Shown here one piece after another: positions 21,201 through 22,416 of a stretch of 22,416 nucleotides of DNA. Origin of the DNA: Pigoraptor chileana (Eukaryota; Opisthokonta; Filasterea). Numbering within the stretch: position 1 is the stretch's first letter; each line of letters starts with the position of its first letter. The notes beneath the pieces were generated by a model. The model was not told the DNA's origin. It did no database searches and saw only the letters and a program-made list of their open reading frames with translations. A program made the position numbers and the translations under genes. The DNA lies in assembly GCA_943704495.1 (NCBI GenBank), contig CALSCR010001835.1:1-22416 (forward strand). The letters run 5' to 3'.

Positions 21201-21347
21201 GACACCCACACACAACCCCACACAATGTCGCAACAATAACGCTTTACAAACCTGGCCAAGCGCCTTGTCCTCCGTGAAATGCTGCACAAACTTCATAAAC
21301 GGATTTGATCCGCCGCATTCGGCACCCACTAAATCCTGTAGTGCCAT
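18268..21347 (-). CDS. PEX5: PEX5, peroxisomal targeting signal 1 receptor
   Basis: Exons (minus): 21347-21252, 21098-19554, 19214-19017, 18874-18677 and 18417-18268; 728 aa, all introns phase 0. The N-terminus [20 protein letters not shown] carries the conserved Cys at position 11, which in known PEX5 proteins is mono-ubiquitinated for recycling. The disordered first half has seven W-x3-F/Y motifs (WASDF, WADEF, WARDY, WSSEY, WAEEF, WLDEF, WAAQF), which bind PEX14/PEX13, and the conserved block [13 protein letters not shown]. The C-terminal half is a TPR array, recognisable by [67 protein letters not shown] and [13 protein letters not shown]. It binds C-terminal SKL-type signals in the cytosol and docks cargo at the peroxisome. 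Length is slightly above the human protein (about 640 aa). It starts head-to-head with the SEM1-like gene. The last intron has a GC donor. Identity is near certain. Confidence 0.97.
18418..18676 (-). other. GC-AG intron 4 of PEX5
   Basis: The exon ends ATGCAG and the intron starts GCATGT. The acceptor is TTCGTGCAG before the exon reading [16 protein letters not shown]. The phase-0 junction reproduces the conserved PEX5 order (NMQ... then SENIW-like). The nearest GT donor, four bases downstream, would be out of phase. Confidence 0.8.
19236..19300. repeat. GT/GTGA-rich microsatellite, acceptor side of PEX5 intron 2
   Basis: GT and GTGA units. In PEX5 sense this is AC-rich and lies about 20-85 nt before the acceptor of exon 3. 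Confidence 0.9.
19461..19526. repeat. CA-rich microsatellite, donor side of PEX5 intron 2
   Basis: CA and CGCG units. In PEX5 sense this is GU-rich, about 30-90 nt after the donor (GTGGGTGG). It is complementary to the AC tract at the other end of the same intron. Confidence 0.9.
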
Positions 21348-21974
21348 CCTCCTGCCACCGTTTGCGCGGCTATCACCAGCATGCGAGGATGCAATGCGCT
21401 GCTATTCTTCAGCAGTTGACAGCGACGGAAGTGCCGCCCCACTCGCGCGTGCAGTTTGGGGGCTGATTAATAAAACGTGTACCAAAGGAAATCCTCTCTG
21501 ATCGACAGGTACAATGAACGGTGGGGTTCAGTCACATTCGGAAGGATTAAGAAACACGTCCGTAGGTATAGTATACTCAACGCCTCCATTCAAACTATCT
21601 TTGCAATGCATGCATCATTTTACTCCGCAACTGTGTGTGCAAGTGTCAAACATGCCCCAACCAGTCTGTGCTCCCCCGGATGAGTGGCGCCGTCACGTGA
21701 TTTTGCATTGTCGAAGGGTCACGTGATGACGTAACAAGAAACTCACTGTCCGGCCGTCCTGAACTGAAGTCTGGGAAACTGTAGAAATCATCCCAGAATA
21801 ATCGTGCTCTACGGTATATGCAATCAAACAGCCCCTCAACCACAGCGCCGAAGTAGCCTAGTAGTGTCGGTGAATTTGCATTTCTGTTCTCCTGTCAGTA
21901 CATACGGCTACTCAGCTGCTCCTTGTAAACCCTGAGACAATGTGTGGCGTGCGCTAACAGGGCGTTGTGAGAAG
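21348..21974. other. Divergent promoter region, PEX5 / SEM1-like gene
   Basis: A spacer of about 627 bp between two head-to-head genes. It holds two TCACGTGA palindromes and a CRE-like TGACGTAA (listed separately). A minus-strand open frame at 21843-21646 has no recognisable similarity and is not called. Confidence 0.65.
21693..21739. promoter_or_regulatory. Paired TCACGTGA palindromes with TGACGTAA
   Basis: TCACGTGA at 21693-21700 and again at 21719-21726 (26 bp apart), then TGACGTAA at 21727-21734, overlapping ACGTAACAAGA at 21729-21739. TCACGTGA is the core of bHLH-zip sites such as the CLEAR element bound by MITF/TFE factors. TGACGTAA resembles a CREB/ATF site. The palindromes could serve both the PEX5 and the SEM1-like genes. 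Binding factors in this organism are unknown. Confidence 0.5.
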
Positions 21975-22338
21975 ATGGAGAAGAAGCCATCGCTCATCGC
22001 TACTGTTTTCGACGGTAAGCACGCGTTGTATGCGGCGGTGTATCGTCCATGTCTAATTAATGCCTCGCTCATTCCATTTTTTCGGCTTCTGTGGGTTCAG
22101 TGGGTTGCCGCACTAAGCACACTTGTTTTCCGATTTTCACGCAACAATATCGCATCAGATGACGACGAGTTTGAAGAAATCGAGGAAACGTCTGGGCAGG
22201 TGAGTTTTGCGTGCATCATATCGATTTAACACACCTTTTCTGGGATGAGAACTATTTGGTGGTGTCTGTCAAAACTTATTGGAAATGACAAGTCGCTGCC
22301 TCAAACACACGCACCTCCCCCCGCCTCACATACACACA

Positions 22339-22416
<78 letters not shown>
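21975..22416 (+). CDS. SEM1: Probable SEM1/DSS1 (26S proteasome lid subunit), 5' part only
   Basis: Exon 1 is 21975-22014 and exon 2 is 22159-22199. A donor CAG|GTGAGT follows and the window ends inside intron 2. The two small exons join in phase 1 to give MEKKPSLIATVFDD and then DDEFEEIEETSGQ (27 residues). SEM1/DSS1 proteins are about 70 aa, disordered, start with a Lys-containing segment and carry the block DDEFEEF before a Trp motif, so the match is good but short. The Trp-rich second half would lie beyond the window. In the family it tethers lid subunits of the 26S proteasome and binds BRCA2 and other complexes. The intron-1 acceptor was chosen by phase (AATATCGCATCAG). A pyrimidine-rich acceptor at 22100 would lead to an early stop. 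Other acidic proteins are possible. Confidence 0.55.
22316..22416. repeat. (CA)n microsatellite at right edge
   Basis: A CA run that continues to the end of the window and probably beyond. It lies in intron 2 of the SEM1-like gene and in sense orientation is an AC tract. Confidence 0.97.

Noticed and set aside
21646-21843. Minus-strand 65-codon frame in the PEX5/SEM1 promoter
   Set aside because: No recognisable family; it spans the TCACGTGA sites. A GTGAGT word inside it could be a donor of an untranslated exon, but there is nothing to confirm this.
22079-22158. Acceptor at 22100 for exon 2 of the SEM1-like gene
   Set aside because: It has the better pyrimidine tract, but the phase-1 junction gives a frame that stops after about 20 codons and loses the DDEFEEI block.
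1-22416. CRISPR arrays, operons, tRNA or rRNA genes, intact transposons
   Set aside because: No spaced repeats, cloverleaf or transposase/reverse transcriptase motifs were seen by eye. The gene structures are those of spliced nuclear genes.

Overview
This window is nuclear DNA from a eukaryote. Its genes have GT-AG introns of roughly 150-860 nt, one of them GC-AG, and the spacers are full of CA/GT microsatellites. The protein families point to a unicellular eukaryote, perhaps near the animal-fungal lineage because a Popeye-domain gene is present. I cannot name the species. There are no bacterial or organelle features. All gene models were assembled by hand from reading frames, splice consensus, intron phase and family motifs. 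None has transcript support here.

Layout from left to right: (1) 1-1453 is a gene-poor flank with a TA repeat and a faint decayed coding relic. (2) 1454-3377 (-) is a four-exon C3HC4 RING-finger gene. (3) 3378-4979 is a spacer with a GT repeat, a cluster of CCAAT, E2F-like and E-box words, and a ~95-bp imperfect tandem duplication. (4) 4980-15202 (-) is the main find: one 11-exon gene of about 2,393 codons. It encodes SHOC2-type leucine-rich repeats, a very long acidic Ser/Asp-rich linker, a Skp1/Elongin-C-like POZ fold, an F-box, and an RNI-like leucine-rich repeat array with a ubiquitin-interacting motif. (5) 15203-16162 is a divergent promoter. (6) 16163-17728 (+) is a Popeye-domain (POPDC) membrane protein. 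(7) 18268-21347 (-) is PEX5, the peroxisomal import receptor. (8) 21348-21974 is a second divergent promoter with two TCACGTGA palindromes. (9) 21975 to the window end (+) is the 5' part of a probable SEM1/DSS1 proteasome-lid gene, cut off inside an intron filled with CA repeat.

Function: four of the five genes touch ubiquitin biology (a RING E3, a POZ/F-box/UIM protein, PEX5 with its conserved Cys11, and a SEM1-like protein). Nothing shows they are co-regulated. The fusion gene is the strongest candidate for something undescribed: it carries a Skp1-type adaptor and an F-box receptor in one chain.

A second theme is RNA structure. Several introns are GU-rich at the 5' end and AC-rich at the 3' end, so the two splice sites could be brought together by base pairing. 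The palindrome CACGTG also occurs 27 times by hand count, against about 5.5 expected for a random 6-mer.
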